A stretch of 23,551 nucleotides of DNA from CBDFLD01 sp965249005 (GTDB taxonomy: Bacteria > Acidobacteriota > UBA6911). The stretch's first letter is position 1; each line of letters opens with the position of its first letter. Position numbers and translations under genes: made by a program. This document shows, in pieces, positions 1 through 7,868 of the stretch. Location: positions 1 through 23,551 of the forward strand of contig CBDFLD010000001.1 in NCBI GenBank assembly GCA_965249005.1, given 5' to 3'. The notes under the pieces were generated by a model, which did no database searches, had not been told where the DNA came from, and worked only from the letters and a program-made list of their open reading frames with translations.

Positions 1-688
1 TCTTTCCCGCCGCGAGTGCCTTTCGCTCAGCTTCCACGAGTTGCTGCAACGTCCGCAACAGATCGGGTTGCCGAAAAATCTCTCCTGGATACGGGGCTTC
101 CCGCTCCTTGCCAAGGTTCGGAAGCAACACCGCCTTGGAGTACGGCCAGGCCTTGATCCTACCTTTTTCCTTCTCGATCCGGTCTGCCACCTCCGCCTCG
201 ATGGGGTACCCCTCGGCCAGTTGCATCGACGGCCCCAGCACCTCGCCGAGGCTCATCGTGCCAAACTCGGCAAGCATTACCATCAGCCCTCCCGGGGTTC
301 CGGGCGTTACGGCCGCCAAGGGCCCATACGCCGGTGGGTAGGCCAGCTTTTCCTTCTTGAAGAAGTCCAGCGTGGCACCCGTCGGCGCCACTCCCAACGC
401 ATTGATTCCAATTACTTTGCTGGAATCGGGATTGAAAATCAGGGCCTGGGTTTCTCCGCCCCAACTCAACCCGTCAAACATGGTCGAGGTCGCCGCCAAC
501 ATGGCGCACGCGGCATCGACGGCGTTGCCGCCCTTCTGAAAAATCGAGGCGCCGGCCGTCGCCGCCAGTGGCTTTCCCGTTATCGCCATCCAGTGGCGCC
601 CGTGCAACACGGGCTTAGCCGTGCCCTGCCCATGAAGCGCCCCAGCTCCACAAAGCACTGCGATCCAGACCAGTACGATTCGGCCCAT
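1..688 (-). CDS. gamma-glutamyltranspeptidase-family protein, N-terminal part (runs off the window)
   Basis: The reverse strand from the ATG at 688 reads through the window edge without a stop, giving 229 codons. The N-terminus looks like a signal peptide (MGRIVLVWIAVLCGAGALHG). It is followed by GGT-family features: HWMAITGKPLAATAGASIF, then GGNAVDAACAMLAA, then FDGLSWGGETQALIF, and PPAYGPLAAVTPGTPGGL. In this family these belong to the large subunit of a self-cleaving N-terminal-nucleophile hydrolase that removes or transfers gamma-glutamyl groups, usually in the periplasm. The catalytic Thr that begins the small subunit would lie beyond position 1, so activity cannot be judged. AGGAGG lies about 7 bases before the ATG (around 693-698), which supports the start. 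It is divergent from the HAD gene with a gap of about 90 bp. Family assignment is firm; the exact substrate (glutathione or another gamma-glutamyl or acyl compound) is open. Confidence 0.85.
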   Translation of the reverse strand, partial: MGRIVLVWIAVLCGAGALHGQGTAKPVLHGRHWMAITGKPLAATAGASIFQKGGNAVDAACAMLAATSTMFDGLSWGGETQALIFNPDSSKVIGINALGVAPTGATLDFFKKEKLAYPPAYGPLAAVTPGTPGGLMVMLAEFGTMSLGEVLGPSMQLAEGYPIEAEVADRIEKEKGRIKAWPYSKAVLLPNLGKEREAPYPGEIFRQPDLLRTLQQLVEAERKALAAGK

Positions 689-780
689 CTCAACCTCCTC
701 AGTCCCTTGACATCTTAGTGGGGCGACCCCGGAAAATTCAATTTTTGCTTTTTCTGCGTCTGCAACCGCATAATTCGCGC

Positions 781-1467
781 ATGCTGGTATTGTTCGATAT
801 CGATGGAACGTTGTTGCTATCTCAGGGCGCGGGGGCACGCGCCCTGATCGAGGCGGTTCGCGAGTTGTCGGGCGCCGACGTAGACCTCCAAGGTCTGGAG
901 TTCGCGGGCCGGCTCGACCCACAGATTTGGGCGGACATTGCCGCCCAAAATGGTCTCGATGCTGCACGCCTGCAACAGGACCTCCGTTCCACCTACGCGT
1001 CACTGCTTCAAAAAAGGCTTGGGCAATATCCTACCGCATACCCGCTCCCTGGCGTGAACGAACTTCTCCGCCGGCTCGACGCCTCCGGTTCTTTAACCCT
1101 GGGTATTCTGAGTGGGAACTTTCCCGAGACGGGAAGACTCAAGCTCGAAGCAGCTGGAATCGATCCGGATTGCTTTTTGGTCGGGGCCTGGGGTAGCGAT
1201 GGCGCTGTAAGAAGGGATTTGCCCCCCGTGGCAATGAAGCGGTACTCGGAGCAAACCGGAACCGAGATCGAGCCGCGCCAGGTAGTCATCATCGGAGACA
1301 CACCGCACGACATCGACTGCGCTCGTGCCAACGGCTGTCTTGTCATCGCGGTGGCGACTGGCTCGTTCTCATTGCAAGAGCTCTCGAGCCACGGGCCCGA
1401 TCTTGCGTTGACGGATCTTTCCGATACGAACGCAATCTGGGACTGGATCCAAGGTCTCGGAGACTGA
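781..1467 (+). CDS. HAD-superfamily hydrolase, phosphoglycolate-phosphatase-like
   Basis: A 228-residue protein with the full set of HAD phosphatase motifs. Motif I is FDIDGT at residues 5-10 (nucleophile D6, acid D8). Motif II is GILSGNF near residue 115. The motif III lysine lies in VAMKRYSEQTG, and motif IV is GDTPHDIDCA near residue 183. A helical cap lies between motifs I and II, as in phosphoglycolate and phosphoserine-type phosphatases. An in-frame GTG at 718 would add 21 residues, but motif I normally sits within about ten residues of the start, so ATG 781 is preferred; neither start has a clear Shine-Dalgarno. Likely a cytoplasmic phosphomonoesterase. The substrate cannot be read from sequence, since this superfamily is notoriously broad. 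Confidence 0.88.
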   Translation: MLVLFDIDGTLLLSQGAGARALIEAVRELSGADVDLQGLEFAGRLDPQIWADIAAQNGLDAARLQQDLRSTYASLLQKRLGQYPTAYPLPGVNELLRRLDASGSLTLGILSGNFPETGRLKLEAAGIDPDCFLVGAWGSDGAVRRDLPPVAMKRYSEQTGTEIEPRQVVIIGDTPHDIDCARANGCLVIAVATGSFSLQELSSHGPDLALTDLSDTNAIWDWIQGLGD

Positions 1468-1524
1468 GCGAATCAGGGCCGAGGCGGTGTTGCGTATCGA
1501 CGCCCGAAGCCGTAAATTACGCCT

Positions 1525-2385
1525 ATGGAGCCAAGGCTTAGCAGTTCGGGGCAGCCCGCAACGTCGGAGCGGCCGAGCAGGTCCGAGCGGTTCAAGGCTC
1601 GGCTATATACGGTCTGGTGCTGGACGGGGTGCGGCTTGAGCACGGCCTTTTGGGCAACGGTTTCGATCCTCGCCAGCTTCTTTTCTACGAGCGGAAACCT
1701 GCAGCATTTTTGCATGCGGCGGTGGTCCAGGGACAACCTCTGGCTCAGCCGTGCCAGAGTGCAGATCGAAGGACTCGAGCACGTGGATCCATCCCGCCCT
1801 CAGCTTTTCGCCGCCAACCACAGCGGTCTCCACGACATACTCGCGTTGTCGGCACACCTGCCGATTCAATTCCGCTGGGTGGCGAAAAAATCGCTCTTCA
1901 ACGTTCCTTTCATGGGATGGCACATGGCCCGCTGCGGATACGTTCCCATTGATCGAGACAATCCCCGTGACGCAGCAAAGAGCATCGCGGCGGCAGGGAA
2001 GATGATTCGTGGCGGCACCCATTCGATCGCTTTCCCGGAGGGAACTCGCAGCCGAACCGGGGAAATCGGCTCTTTCAAGAGCGGCACATTCGCCTTGGCC
2101 CTTCGCGCGCAGGTTCCACTGGTGCCCGTTTCGGTGGAAGGGAGTTATCGAGTCATCATGCCCAAGACACTTCAGGTCAATCCCGGAACCATCATTCGAA
2201 TCAAGATTGAGAGACCCCTGGATTTGTCCAACTATCATCGGAGCGACAAGAATCGCTTGATGACCGAGGTACACGAAATCATGGCAAAAAACCTCGACGA
2301 ACTCCGGCGGCGGCGGCGCAAGGACGAGCAACGGAGCGATCTCGTCTACCGGTGGATTTATAGGGACGTTCCCCACGTTTCCTAG
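1525..2385 (+). CDS. plsC: 1-acyl-sn-glycerol-3-phosphate acyltransferase (PlsC family)
   Basis: A 286-residue protein with the PlsC/LPLAT signature. Motif I is NHSGLHD at residues 98-104 (catalytic H99 and D104). Motif III is FPEGTRSR at 170-177. VPLVPVSVEG follows as the conserved proline block. A hydrophobic stretch around residues 30-55 is a probable membrane anchor. The family acylates lysophosphatidic acid to phosphatidic acid at the inner membrane, an early phospholipid step. The start lacks an obvious Shine-Dalgarno. The gene follows the HAD gene by 57 bp on the same strand and may share its transcript. The last codons (RDVPHVS) are encoded inside a palindromic element at 2362-2409, so the natural C-terminus may have been replaced by that insertion. 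Acyl donor and exact lysophospholipid are not determined. Confidence 0.88.
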   Translation: MEPRLSSSGQPATSERPSRSERFKARLYTVWCWTGCGLSTAFWATVSILASFFSTSGNLQHFCMRRWSRDNLWLSRARVQIEGLEHVDPSRPQLFAANHSGLHDILALSAHLPIQFRWVAKKSLFNVPFMGWHMARCGYVPIDRDNPRDAAKSIAAAGKMIRGGTHSIAFPEGTRSRTGEIGSFKSGTFALALRAQVPLVPVSVEGSYRVIMPKTLQVNPGTIIRIKIERPLDLSNYHRSDKNRLMTEVHEIMAKNLDELRRRRRKDEQRSDLVYRWIYRDVPHVS

Positions 2386-2409
2386 TTTTCCCGAAGAGGG
2401 GACGTCCCT
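2362..2409. repeat. imperfect palindrome between convergent genes: REP-like element or bidirectional terminator
   Basis: AGGGACGTTCCCC (2362-2374) and GGGGACGTCCCT (2398-2409) pair as a 12-bp stem with one bulged T and a 23-nt loop. The element contains the last codons of the acyltransferase gene on its left arm and touches the tdh stop codon on its right arm. It could terminate both convergent transcripts. There is no T-run, and the long conserved-looking loop is more typical of a dispersed REP-type palindrome. Confidence 0.5.
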
Positions 2410-3430
2410 ACCAATCCAGAATGATCTTGCCGCACTGTCCTTCTCGGATCACGTCGAAAGCTTGCTCGAACTCGGTGAAATGGAAGCGATGGGTGATAAC
2501 CGGACTGATGTCCAAGCCATTTTGAAGCATGACCGTCATCTTGTACCAGGTCTCATACATCTCGCGTCCGTAGATTCCCTTGATGGTGAGCATGTTGAAG
2601 ATGACGGTATTCCAGTCGATGGCCACATCCTGTCCCGAAATGCCGAGTAGCGCGATTTTACCGCCGTGGCACATGTTGGCAAGCAGGCTCCGGAATGCCT
2701 GGGGCTGACCGGACATCTCCATTCCAACATCGAAGCCTTCCTTCATCCCGAGCTCCTTTTGAGCCGAGGCGATGTCTCGCGTCCGGGCGTCGAGGGCCAT
2801 GGTGGCGCCCATCTTCCGAGCCAATTCGAGGCGGTACGGATTGACGTCGGTCACAACCACGAAGCGCGCGCCGGCGTGGCGCGCCACGGCCGCAGCCATC
2901 AGACCAACGGCACCCGCGCCGGTAATCAGCACGTCCTCCCCGAGGATAGGGAACGAGAGCGCGGTGTGGACCGCGTTGCCGAAGGGGTCGAAGATCGCCT
3001 GTACGTCCCGCGGAATGTCCGAATCGTGCAACCAGACGTTACTCTTCGGCAGGACAAGATACTCCGCAAACGCTCCAGGGCGGTTCACGCCGACACTCTG
3101 GGTGTCCGCGCAAAGGTGCCGCCGTCCGGCGAGGCAGTTGCGGCAACGTCCGCAGACCACGTGACCCTCACCGCTGACGATATCTCCGGGACCGAAGTCG
3201 ATGACGTTGGACCCGACCTCGACGATCTCGCCAACGAACTCGTGGCCGACTACAATCGGGACCGGAATTGATTTTTGGGCCCAGTCATCCCAATTGTAGA
3301 TGTGAAGATCCGTACCGCAGACGCCCGTGCAATGAACCTTGATGAGGACGTCGTCGATCCCGCAAACAGGATCCGGCGTATCGGCCAACCACAAACCAGG
3401 TCGAGCTTCCTTTTTGATTACGGCCTTCAT
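2408..3430 (-). CDS. tdh: L-threonine 3-dehydrogenase
   Basis: A 340-residue zinc-dependent medium-chain dehydrogenase, the normal Tdh length. Catalytic-zinc ligands are visible as C38 (GVCGTD) and H63-E64 (VVGHEF). The structural zinc cysteines are C93, C96, C99 and C107, in the usual spacing. The NAD-binding glycines are GAGAVG near 171, and DPFGNAVHTAL is a typical Tdh segment. It oxidises L-threonine to 2-amino-3-oxobutyrate with NAD+, in the cytoplasm. The partner lyase gene (kbl) is not in this window. Its ATG overlaps the stop of the upstream VOC gene (ATGA, 3427-3430), so the two are very probably cotranscribed and translationally coupled. Tdh is convergent with the acyltransferase gene. 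Confidence 0.95.
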   Translation of the reverse strand: MKAVIKKEARPGLWLADTPDPVCGIDDVLIKVHCTGVCGTDLHIYNWDDWAQKSIPVPIVVGHEFVGEIVEVGSNVIDFGPGDIVSGEGHVVCGRCRNCLAGRRHLCADTQSVGVNRPGAFAEYLVLPKSNVWLHDSDIPRDVQAIFDPFGNAVHTALSFPILGEDVLITGAGAVGLMAAAVARHAGARFVVVTDVNPYRLELARKMGATMALDARTRDIASAQKELGMKEGFDVGMEMSGQPQAFRSLLANMCHGGKIALLGISGQDVAIDWNTVIFNMLTIKGIYGREMYETWYKMTVMLQNGLDISPVITHRFHFTEFEQAFDVIREGQCGKIILDW

Positions 3431-3801
3431 CGCGATGGTTGATTCAGAGGTTGGAGTTCGATCAGATTCCCATCCGGATCACGAAAAAAAATCTGCTGCA
3501 CCCGACCAGTCGAGCTAGTATGGAACGGAATACCCAAACGTTCGAGCTTCTCCGGCACTTGGTCGAAGGCGGAGACCGTAAGTGCGAAATGCCGGTCGTC
3601 GGAGAACAGTGGGTCGTCGGTCCGTCCGTCTCCCACGACGACGTGCAGCTGCAACTCCCCGATCGCAAACCAGCAACCATTGAATCGAATAGCCGGCCGA
3701 TCAATCTCCCGGAGCCCCAGCACCGTATCGTAGAATTTCCTCGTTCTCTCCAGGTCCCGCACGAAGATCGTCACATGATGGTATCCTTCGACTTGGATCA
3801 T
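3427..3801 (-). CDS. VOC-family (glyoxalase/dioxygenase fold) protein
   Basis: A 124-residue single VOC domain made of two beta-alpha-beta-beta-beta modules. The first is HHVTIFVRDLERTRKFYDTV, the second starts HFALTVSAFDQVPEKL, and the protein ends with the usual IFFRDPDGNLIELQP. The first His (residues 8-9) and the Glu in LIELQP are candidate metal ligands. Family members include glyoxalase I, ring-cleaving dioxygenases and fosfomycin- or bleomycin-resistance proteins, so function cannot be named from the fold. Tight coupling to tdh (4-nt overlap) suggests a role near threonine or aminoketone/methylglyoxal metabolism. Methylglyoxal can arise from aminoacetone, a by-product of Tdh, so a detoxifying role is attractive but is inference. 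GGGAG about 11 bases upstream may serve as the ribosome site. Confidence 0.85.
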   Translation of the reverse strand: MIQVEGYHHVTIFVRDLERTRKFYDTVLGLREIDRPAIRFNGCWFAIGELQLHVVVGDGRTDDPLFSDDRHFALTVSAFDQVPEKLERLGIPFHTSSTGRVQQIFFRDPDGNLIELQPLNQPSR

Positions 3802-3860
3802 CCCAGATTGTCTCCCAAAAAGATCCTAGTTCATCCTCCTCGATTGTTCTAACTATTTCA

Positions 3861-4030
3861 GCCATCAGCGCTGACTGGCGCAAGGCGCCAGTCGCTTGGG
3901 AACGTAACTGCGCAGCGCACCGTGAAAAAACGTGGTTTTTGACGACTTGCTAAGTTACAGGCATAGCGCCAGATCCGCGAGCAGTCAGCTAAGAGCTGAC
4001 GGGCGGCAGGCGAGCGAATCGCTTGCCCTG
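3861..4030. other. structured non-coding segment with at least four hairpins
   Basis: Between the VOC gene and the M48 protease gene (3802-4097) I see no convincing gene, but I see dense self-complementarity. GACTGGCGC at 3873-3881 pairs with 3885-3893 across an AAG loop. GTAACT at 3904-3909 pairs with 3953-3958 and encloses AAAAAC/GTTTTT (3926-3931 with 3935-3940). GTCAGCT at 3984-3990 pairs with 3994-4000, again with an AAG loop. GGCAGGCGA at 4005-4013 pairs with 4019-4027 through one G-T. It could be a structured RNA, a decayed mobile-element end or a complex intergenic repeat. No known RNA family was recognised. Confidence 0.45.
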
Positions 4031-4097
4031 ATTCTGGCTGTCTATCGATCGGCACAGCACGCGCCCCCCCGGGCCTACCGTGCATAATATGCGGGTG

Positions 4098-4979
4098 TCA
4101 ATTAGCGCCCAACCGTCGCAATCCAGAGGAGAGTTGCTGATGGATCTCGACGAACCGGCTGCTGTCGAGTCTAGCTGTCTCGAGAAGAGGGAGATTTTTC
4201 AGGACGCGAACAATCCTCTTCTTCCGTAGCGAAAAAGGAGGGTGGAACTTGAAGAGCGAGAATCCGCCCGGCCTGTCCATTACGTTTTGGTCTTCCAGCC
4301 GTTTCAGTAGCTTCAGAAGTGCCGCTGGATCGAAGCCGGATCTCCAGAGGTACTGAGTGCCGAGCTCGTCTGCTTCAACCTCATTGCTGTACCCGATCGC
4401 CCGCCAGAACCCATCGGTCGTGCTGTAGGTAACAAGGCTAGTGGCCAGCATGCAGTTTGCCAGGAGCGTTGAAACCCATCCGGGATTGGAGCGGATCAAC
4501 TCCTGACGGGTGATGTTTTCGGAGCCATGGCGGGCTGCCAGATGACCGATCTCATGAGCCAGGGCCCCGGCGAGTTCCGATTCATTGGCTGCCACCCTCA
4601 GGAGCCGCTCGTCAACGTAGACGTAGCCTCCCATGGTTGTGAAGATCAGAGAGTCCTGCGAGGAGCTCAAAAACACCGTGAGCCGTCCGTCGAAATCCGA
4701 GTTGGCGCCCAGCCGGTCGACGAGGCTTTGAACGTAGTCTCTTACTCCATGGTGTGGACTTGGTCGCATCCGCCGCCGGAGTTCCACATCGAAGGTGGAT
4801 CCCCAGGTATATTCCTGGGCTGCACTATAGGTATTCGGAAATCCGAAACGACCTTTGTTGATATTGCGTTCGCCAATTTCCGGATAATCGCGATGCAGCT
4901 GCGCCTGGGCTCCAATGACATTTCCCAGGAATAGGATGATTCCGAACGAAATCCTTCCGAGCGCACCCCGGCCCTTCAT
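4098..4979 (-). CDS. exported M48-family zinc metalloprotease
   Basis: A 293-residue protein with an N-terminal signal peptide (hydrophobic stretch about residues 9-25, likely cleavage after AQA). The zinc-binding motif HEIGH is at 142-146, inside AGALAHEIGHLAARHG. The third ligand is E202 in NEVEADELG. This is the HtpX/BepA/Oma1-type M48 peptidase domain without the transmembrane helices of HtpX, so it is expected in the periplasm. BepA-like proteins take part in outer-membrane protein assembly and quality control. No C-terminal TPR region is present, so a short stand-alone protease is more likely. It reads in the same direction as the downstream VOC-tdh pair but is separated from it by about 300 bp of structured non-coding DNA. 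Substrate unknown. Confidence 0.9.
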   Translation of the reverse strand: MKGRGALGRISFGIILFLGNVIGAQAQLHRDYPEIGERNINKGRFGFPNTYSAAQEYTWGSTFDVELRRRMRPSPHHGVRDYVQSLVDRLGANSDFDGRLTVFLSSSQDSLIFTTMGGYVYVDERLLRVAANESELAGALAHEIGHLAARHGSENITRQELIRSNPGWVSTLLANCMLATSLVTYSTTDGFWRAIGYSNEVEADELGTQYLWRSGFDPAALLKLLKRLEDQNVMDRPGGFSLFKFHPPFSLRKKRIVRVLKNLPLLETARLDSSRFVEIHQQLSSGLRRLGAN

Positions 4980-5110
4980 TGTAGCGTCTCCCGATTGCTG
5001 GTTGGGTTCTGTACGGTACAGCCGAAACGGCGGGGGCTTCCGCTGGGTCAGTACTCCATGCCCAGAACTTTTCCTTTTTGTCTCTATCGGTGTAGGGCGA
5101 GTTTTTCGTT

Positions 5111-5138
5111 AGATGCAAATCAGGAGATGCAAATCAGA
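5111..5138. repeat. 14-bp tandem duplication at the end of the DapB-like gene
   Basis: AGATGCAAATCAG(G/A) is present twice in tandem (5111-5124 and 5125-5138). The second copy contains the TGA stop codon of the oxidoreductase gene on the minus strand. It is a short slippage-type duplication with no evident function. Confidence 0.7.
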
Positions 5139-6135
5139 TAGCGCGAAACGCACGCGGGATGGGAAGATCCAGCATGGTTTTCAGGCCGGGCTCCGCCTCC
5201 ACGACTCGCGGGATCGCATTGATCAGGCTGGCCACGGTGGCGACATCACCGGCCACCCCGCCCGGAATCTGAAGTCTTAGCGGTGGATCTCCTTCGATCG
5301 TGACGGCGTCCATTGGATCGCTGGCGCCAACGTACATACGTAGATCCAGATCGACCACTCGCTTGCGCCCGGAGAAACCTACCGCGGTGTGCTTGATTCC
5401 GCAAACATCTCCCCGAGAGACGCGGAGGTGTCGGGTCCGATAACCTTTGTCAGCCAGCACCGGCTCGATTTTCTCGCGCACCCGATCGAGTTTCCAGCCG
5501 ATTCCCGCTGCTACGAGCGCGAGCGATTCCGCCAGTCCCTTGTGACCCAACTTCCCCTGCTTCACCAGCCGACGAAACTCCTGCGGGTTCATCCCCGCCC
5601 CGACCTTGCGTTGCAGCGGGCCCCGCCTGGTAGAGGCATCAACGCGCCTTTGAACCTTGATCGACCGGACCGTTCGCGAAACACCCGACAGTACGAGGGC
5701 CAGCGTGTCCATCACGAATCCCGGATTGACGCCGGTTCCAAGCAAGGTCACTTTGTTCCTCAGGGCGATACGGTTGAGCTTCGCCGCCAACTCCGGATTG
5801 CCGAGCGCTGGGTACAGTAGCTCCTCGGCCGAAGAAACAAGGTTCACGCCCGCCCGGGCCACGTCTGCCAGCTGAGGATAGACATCTCGAAAGAGCGACC
5901 CGGTGGTGTGAAGTACGACGTTCGGCTTTACACGACGCAGCAAGGCCGGTGCATCCGAGGAGACGCGGATCCCCAGTTTTTCCCTGGACCGCAAAACTTC
6001 GCCGAGGTCGCGACCGATTTTCGCCGGATCAACATCGATCGCACCAACGAGCCGAAGTCCATCCTTGTTCAGGACCTCCCGCGCGCAAACACATCCAATA
6101 GCTCCTAATCCATACTGAACCACTCGAATTGGCAT
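5134..6135 (-). CDS. DapB-like NAD(P)-dependent oxidoreductase (2,4-diaminopentanoate dehydrogenase-like)
   Basis: A 333-residue protein that starts with a Rossmann fold: VVQYGLGAIG at residues 5-14 and an acidic residue ending strand 2 (VGAIDVDPAKIG). Next come VVLHTTGSLFRDVYPQL and GTGVNPGFVMDTL, which match the dihydrodipicolinate-reductase-like family that includes 2,4-diaminopentanoate dehydrogenase. It is much longer than true DapB (about 270 residues) and not next to other lysine genes, so a catabolic amino-acid dehydrogenase is more likely than lysine synthesis. AAAGGAGG lies just before the ATG and fixes the start. A 12-bp perfect palindrome immediately upstream may be an operator. 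Exact substrate unknown. Confidence 0.8.
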   Translation of the reverse strand: MPIRVVQYGLGAIGCVCAREVLNKDGLRLVGAIDVDPAKIGRDLGEVLRSREKLGIRVSSDAPALLRRVKPNVVLHTTGSLFRDVYPQLADVARAGVNLVSSAEELLYPALGNPELAAKLNRIALRNKVTLLGTGVNPGFVMDTLALVLSGVSRTVRSIKVQRRVDASTRRGPLQRKVGAGMNPQEFRRLVKQGKLGHKGLAESLALVAAGIGWKLDRVREKIEPVLADKGYRTRHLRVSRGDVCGIKHTAVGFSGRKRVVDLDLRMYVGASDPMDAVTIEGDPPLRLQIPGGVAGDVATVASLINAIPRVVEAEPGLKTMLDLPIPRAFRAI

Positions 6136-6146
6136 TCGCCTCCTTT

Positions 6147-6158
6147 ATATTGCAATAT
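6147..6158. promoter_or_regulatory. 12-bp perfect palindrome upstream of the oxidoreductase gene: candidate operator
   Basis: ATATTGCAATAT is perfectly self-complementary and sits 11 bases upstream of the ATG at 6135, next to the ribosome-binding site. Its size and position fit a dimeric repressor site. No regulator gene is adjacent, so this is a position-based suggestion only. Confidence 0.3.
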
Positions 6159-6334
6159 TCTGCTTCGACCTGCCGCGGTGCGGGTTAGTGTAGGCGGTCC
6201 ACCCGGTTTGTGGCAACGGGAATCGCCAGGATCGACGATTACGTGAGGTCCTCCCGATAGCTTGGTCGTGCCGGCTACATCGGAAGCAACCCATAGCTTG
6301 TAAATCTACGGAAATCTCACTAGGATTTCCATCC

Positions 6335-7525
6335 ATGAATCTTGTTCCAAAAGCCGAATGTGAGGCGCGAATCGCAAGGATTCAGAAGTGGATGCAGGAA
6401 GCGTCCATGGACGCGCTTTTCATCCTTCAGAATTCGGACCTTTTTTACTTTTCGGGAACGATCCAGCGGGGGATCCTCTGCATTCCAGCCGGGGAGCCAC
6501 CGCTGTTTTTGATTCAAAAGAGCCTGACTCGCGGGAAGAAGGAGTCTCCGCTGGAGCGCCTCCTACCTTTGTCCAGCATGAAGAAGGCTCCGGATATCTT
6601 ATCCGGAGAGGGATGCAAGAATCTGAAGCGGATCGGGCTGGAGATGGATGTGCTGCCGGCCGGTCAATACTTCCGGTTGCAGTCACTGTTCCCCGAGGCG
6701 GAGTTCATCGACGGCTCGGCGGGGATTCGAGACACCCGGATGATCAAATCCGGCTACGAAGTCGACGAGATTCGCCACGCCGCCGCCATGCTGGCCCGCA
6801 CGTTCGAGGAGGCGCCGAACTGGATCCAGAGCGGCGTGACCGAATTCAACGTTCAAGCGCGCCTGGAGCATCACCTGCGGCAGCTCGGTCACCAGGGCCT
6901 GCTGCGAATGCGGGGTTTCAACAACGAGATCTTCTACGGCACGGTCTCGACCGGCCCGAGTGCGAGCTATCCGACCTGCTTTCCGGGACCAGTCGGATTT
7001 GTCGGCCTGTACCCCGGAGTGCCGAATGGCGCGGGAGAGCGAAAGATCCAGAACGGCCACACCTTGATGGCCGACGTCGTGGGCGGCTACGGTGGGTACG
7101 TTGCAGATCAGACGAGAGTCTTCTTGCCGGGGGACCTCTCACCCGAGATGCGCAAGGCCCACACCTTCGTCTTGGACATGATGCAAGAGGTGGAGGCAAA
7201 GCTTCGCCCGGGAACGAAGTGTTCGGAGATCTATCGATACACCATGCAACGAGTGGGAGAGAGCCCGTATGCCGAGACGTTCATGGGAGTGGGCGATAGC
7301 AAAGTACGATTCGTCGGTCACGGGGTCGGCCTGGAACTCGACGAATGGCCGGTACTGGCCCCCGGGTTCGACCTGCCTCTGCAGGAAGGCATGACGATCG
7401 CCGTCGAACCGAAGATCTTCTTTCCGGAGCAGGGGGGTGTGGGAATCGAAGACACCTACGTGATTACATCGAACGGCTGTGAGAAGCTCACGCCCTTCGA
7501 AGAAGAGATCATTCACGTACCCTGA
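6335..7525 (+). CDS. M24-family metallopeptidase (Xaa-Pro aminopeptidase/prolidase-like)
   Basis: A 396-residue protein with the two-domain layout of M24B peptidases. The N-terminal creatinase-like domain spans about residues 1-135 and contains DALFILQNSDLFYFSG. The C-terminal pita-bread domain carries all five dinuclear-metal ligands: D247 (MADVVGGYGG), D258 (VADQTR), H329 (GHGVGLELDE), E358 (VEPKIFF) and E372 (GIEDTYV). The family removes N-terminal residues preceding proline or cleaves Xaa-Pro dipeptides in the cytoplasm. The ATG at 6335 has only a weak AGGA upstream, but the first residues match the family's usual N-terminal helix. It is divergent from the DapB-like gene with a gap of about 200 bp and is the last intact host gene before the insertion-sequence region. 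Confidence 0.9.
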   Translation: MNLVPKAECEARIARIQKWMQEASMDALFILQNSDLFYFSGTIQRGILCIPAGEPPLFLIQKSLTRGKKESPLERLLPLSSMKKAPDILSGEGCKNLKRIGLEMDVLPAGQYFRLQSLFPEAEFIDGSAGIRDTRMIKSGYEVDEIRHAAAMLARTFEEAPNWIQSGVTEFNVQARLEHHLRQLGHQGLLRMRGFNNEIFYGTVSTGPSASYPTCFPGPVGFVGLYPGVPNGAGERKIQNGHTLMADVVGGYGGYVADQTRVFLPGDLSPEMRKAHTFVLDMMQEVEAKLRPGTKCSEIYRYTMQRVGESPYAETFMGVGDSKVRFVGHGVGLELDEWPVLAPGFDLPLQEGMTIAVEPKIFFPEQGGVGIEDTYVITSNGCEKLTPFEEEIIHVP

Positions 7526-7561
7526 AACTAAACTCGGTACTTCCGTCGGTAAGCATACGGT

Positions 7562-7762
7562 TTACCGGACTCCGAGCAGGAGCTCGGTGGTGAGCTGATC
7601 GAGTTTCTCGTACTGCAATCCCCGCTTCGCATGCACATCGATATCCAGGTCACTGGATCGTAGCTCCCGAGCCCTATCCTTCGAATAGGCTCCCAGCCAC
7701 TGCTGGGGGTTGTCCCCCTGGATCTCCTGCAGCAGTCCCTGGATCTCCGAGTCCTGGTTGAA
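7562..7762 (-). pseudogene. xylA: xylose isomerase, C-terminal fragment
   Basis: The reverse strand reads FNQDSEIQGLLQEIQGDN at the top and AYSKDRARELRSSDLDID in the middle. It ends GLQYEKLDQLTTELLLGVR followed by TAA at 7562-7564. This is the typical C-terminus of the actinobacterial-type xylose isomerase. It is cut at 7762 by IS1380 copy 1. The rest of the gene resumes at 9615, and joining the two across one copy of the duplicated bases restores the frame (AKSFNQDSEI). The enzyme would interconvert D-xylose and D-xylulose, but it cannot be made from this locus. Confidence 0.85.
7756..7762. repeat. target duplication, left copy, of IS1380 unit 1
   Basis: GGTTGAA abuts the left end of IS copy 1. 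The same seven bases recur at 9613-9619, 191 bp past the normal right end of the IS, where xylA resumes. The functional duplication is probably the last four or five bases (TGAA or TTGAA). Confidence 0.75.
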
Positions 7763-7868
7763 CCCGGATTTCCAATTTGAATGAAATATAGCAACCTTTC
7801 AGCCGCCTTCGGCATCCCTATTTATAAGCGTCGGAGAATGATAAGGACACATTGGAGGGCAACACCCG

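Noticed and set aside
3701..3883. A 60-codon minus-strand frame beginning MRQSALMAEIVRTIEED
   Set aside because: It overlaps the VOC start and the structured intergenic segment, and its ending is the VOC gene in another frame. The VOC protein is complete without it.
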